From contig NW_024067666.1 in NCBI RefSeq assembly GCF_009389715.1, positions 3,327,001 through 3,391,000 on the forward strand: a stretch of 64,000 nucleotides of DNA, given 5' to 3'. The notes under the pieces were generated by a model that was not told the DNA's origin, did not search any database, and saw nothing but the letters and a program-made list of their open reading frames with translations. Positions within the stretch are counted from its first letter, which is position 1. Each line of letters begins with the position of its first letter. This stretch comes from Phoenix dactylifera. Its lineage: Eukaryota > Streptophyta > Magnoliopsida > Arecales > Arecaceae. Position numbers and translations under genes: made by a program. Positions 61,901 to 64,000 of this stretch are shown piece after piece.

Positions 61901-63225
61901 AACTTCTAAACCCTCTAATCTCTTTATTAGTGTTGGCTTTTGAGTTATTAACAACAAATTTTTGTTGCATAAACCAAGTTACAATGTTGAGGAAGAAGTT
62001 TCAGTCTTATCAGAAATAAGTTATTGGCAGTCATAAGATTCTCTTATTTTAAATAATGTCCATAATTGCAAGGAAACTGGTAGTTACAATTGGTAGGAGA
62101 TGAGCTCGAAAGTTCAAAAGGTAGAAACTCAGGACTCTTTACTTCATTATATTTATGGGCAATTTCAGATTTTTTGAAAGAATGGAAAAGGGATGTTTCA
62201 ATTTTGGACCCAACTCATAAAACTCCTTGCCGTCTTCTTGGACCGCCAATCTGTTTGCTTTACCATTTCTACCTTCCTATGGAATTACTGAGGTTCAATC
62301 ATATTTTGTTTCTTCTTTCACCAAAACATTGCTGAACAATACAAAGAATAGGGTAGCTACTAATGAAATTCAGCTCCTGCATTCCAAATTTCCAATGTGA
62401 TAACAAAATGACCTAATTTAACCAATTAACCTTTAATATGACACTGTATGTTTGTCTGGCTCTTTCTCACACTATATGCCCTAGACCATTCATCATATGG
62501 CAGTCAGAATCTATCTTGGACAGCTTGCTCGGAACTTCTAGACAGCTGCAGGCATAAATGCTACATGAACCTACATGTTTGATTTGTTTGGATATTCTGC
62601 AATTTAAGTTAACTTTTCCCTGTTGTTTGATTGTAATGTTTGACATTTTTTGAGGTCAAATAGGATGATATATTGTCGAACCATAATAGTATTACGATAA
62701 AGGCTTGCTCACTTTTCTTTTATCTAGCTGGAGATTCATATCTTGCTCTCTTCTTCATGACAATTTCCTTTTCCAAGTCTGCTATCGTGGCATCAGTTGT
62801 TTTCGTTCTTGCTTTTTACGTTCATTAAGTGATTATTTGACTTGTTCTCTTGTGATTTCTTCCTAGTTAAATGTTTTCACTATGCCATGTTGCAATCCAG
62901 GTGTTGATGTGAAGAAGAATGTTATTGTGACTATCACCTCTGACAAAGGTCTTTGTGGGGGCATCAATTCTACATCAGTCAAAATCAGCAAGTCTCTTTA
63001 CAAATTGATTTCCGGTACTGTGAAGATAATTGTATGCTTTGGTAGCTTCTTTTTTTATGATAACTTTATTCTCAGTTTTTTTGTGTTTTGCTATTAGGTC
63101 CTGAAAAAGAAACAAGATATGTTTTATTGGGAGAAAAAGGGAAGGTTCAAATGGTACGTGACTCAAAGAGTAGCATTGAGATGACCATAACTGAGTTGCA
63201 GAAGAATCCGCTAAATTATACTCAG
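58938..63225 (+). CDS. Mitochondrial F1-ATP synthase gamma subunit (5' part, runs past window)
   Basis: Five exons lie in the window: 58938..59035, 60770..60813, 60931..61083, 62901..63014 and 63098..63225, giving the first 179 codons. The gamma subunit is the central rotor shaft of F1, coupling proton flow to ATP synthesis on the matrix side of the inner membrane. The first 45 or so residues (MAMAALRREGRRFLLSPISP onward) are Arg/Ser/Ala-rich, fitting a mitochondrial presequence. RSISTQVVRNRMKSVKNIQK, ITKAMKMVAASKLR, SRGLWQPFTALLGD, NVIVTITSDKGLCGGINST and LGEKGKVQMVRDSK are family signatures. All junctions are GT-AG and in phase. The coding stop and C-terminal helix (Tyr-Asn-Arg-Thr-Arg-Gln region) are beyond 64000. 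Confidence 0.95.
61512..61586 (+). pseudogene. tRNA-Asn(GTT)-like relic or SINE head
   Basis: GTTAGAGCATGTG (A-box-like), the anticodon loop TTGTTAACC and the B box AAGGTTCAAGC are spaced as in tRNA-Asn(GTT). The acceptor stem and part of the anticodon stem no longer pair. It lies in intron 3 of the gamma-subunit gene. It may be a tRNA pseudogene or the head of a tRNA-derived SINE. Confidence 0.55.
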
Positions 63226-64000
63226 GTCAGTGTACTGATTATGATTATTATGTTGCAAGAAATTTGTAGAATTTGCATTATTTTGATTCTTGTCTTGTTA
63301 GGTTGCTACATCTAGGTTTTGTCATAGAATGATAATGCATTATCATTGCCTTGATATTTTCATTTTACTATATCTTCACATGGGATGTTCCATTTTTCGT
63401 GGTTTCCTTGTGTTGAAAATTTGTTCTTTTGAAAAGAAATGTTCTAAGTCACAAATTCACTTTTGGTGGCATTAGATATTCCAATTACATGCAAGACCAG
63501 GGAGGTGAAAAATAAGATGGTGTGAGCCTGGCTCAAACAGGTCCCATATATTAGATGCCCAGATCCAACTAAAAAGCCAATAACTGAGCTTGGGCCTATT
63601 TAAGCTTGGCATATGCTTGACAATTGAAATTTGCCGATTAGACATTTGAACTCAATGCGTAGTTTTCTCTTCTCAAGAAAAAAAAAGAGAACTTAATGTG
63701 TAGTTTGGGTGGAAAGGCTGAGCCGCTTAAGCCTAACCTGAAATCCAGGATACCATTCCTAAGCTTGGTCATTCAACACCGGCATATATTTGTCAATCCA
63801 AATTTTGCTCTCTCTTAAGAAATAGAAACATGCAAGGCTCGCAATCTCAATTGTGGATCCTATACCGGTACCATGTTGGGGCAATGTCGGTGCATGCAGT
63901 ACGGGATTTGGTTCTGGGTGCACTGACACTTGGTATTGTCCTCCATAGTGGTATTGTCCTGTGAACCTTGGGAGGATGTTAACTTTAACGAGGTTGTCAA
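63226..64000 (+). other. Intron 5 of the gamma-subunit gene (incomplete)
   Basis: No sixth exon is present before the window end, so this intron exceeds 775 bp. It contains a short imperfect direct repeat of about 18 bp (GAACTCAATGCGTAGTTT near 63649 and GAACTTAATGTGTAGTTT near 63689) and GC-richer, repeat-like sequence. Confidence 0.5.

Noticed and set aside
1-64000. CRISPR array, bacterial operon or virus-like element
   Set aside because: No regularly spaced repeats with unique spacers, no operon structure, and no capsid, integrase or LTR signature. The window is ordinary plant nuclear DNA.

Overview
The window is plant nuclear DNA. All genes are intron-rich, with GT-AG splicing plus one likely GC-AG intron, and several families are plant-specific (X8 plasmodesmal protein, UDP-glycosyltransferase, DSPP-like protein). 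The AT-rich intergenic DNA, kilobase-scale introns and LINE/SINE/MITE debris fit a monocot tree such as a palm. That last step is inference; no species can be read from the sequence. Gene names rest on motif recognition, not on a database search. Layout from left to right: (1) 1-3.8 kb is a bed of dispersed and tandem repeats with one tRNA-related SINE. (2) 3.86-5.85 kb, minus strand, is a two-exon family-1 glycosyltransferase (UGT83A1-like). (3) 9.0-12.95 kb, plus strand, is a six-exon 14-3-3 gene. (4) 14.7-20.6 kb, minus strand, is a gene of five tiny exons for a CT20/EAF7 (MRGBP-like) NuA4 subunit, only 123 residues long and easily missed because every exon is 90 nt or shorter. (5) 22.6-32.4 kb, plus strand, is a large dentin-sialophosphoprotein-like gene of the At5g07980 type, with an in-frame stop in its first coding exon. 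(6) 34.97 kb carries an intact tRNA-Lys(CTT). (7) 37.7-44.6 kb, plus strand, is a six-exon seven-TM Tmemb_40/TPRA1-type gene (CAND2-like), whose first two introns hold organelle-derived DNA. (8) 50.46-52.23 kb, plus strand, is an X8-domain, GPI-anchored plasmodesmata callose-binding protein. (9) 58.94 kb to the right edge, plus strand, holds the first five exons of the mitochondrial F1-ATP synthase gamma subunit; the rest lies beyond the window. The genes do not form an operon or pathway: they are independent housekeeping or signalling loci separated by repeats. Five of the seven protein genes carry a telo-box-like CTAGGGTT motif near their 5' ends. I found no CRISPR array, no LTR retrotransposon or virus-like element, and no convincing undescribed system. 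The points most worth a second look are the premature stop in the DSPP-like gene, the hidden EAF7 gene, the GC-AG intron, the paired organelle inserts, the 28-G tract, a 91% identical 160-bp block present twice, and an orphan promoter-like GC island on the minus strand near 57.4 kb.
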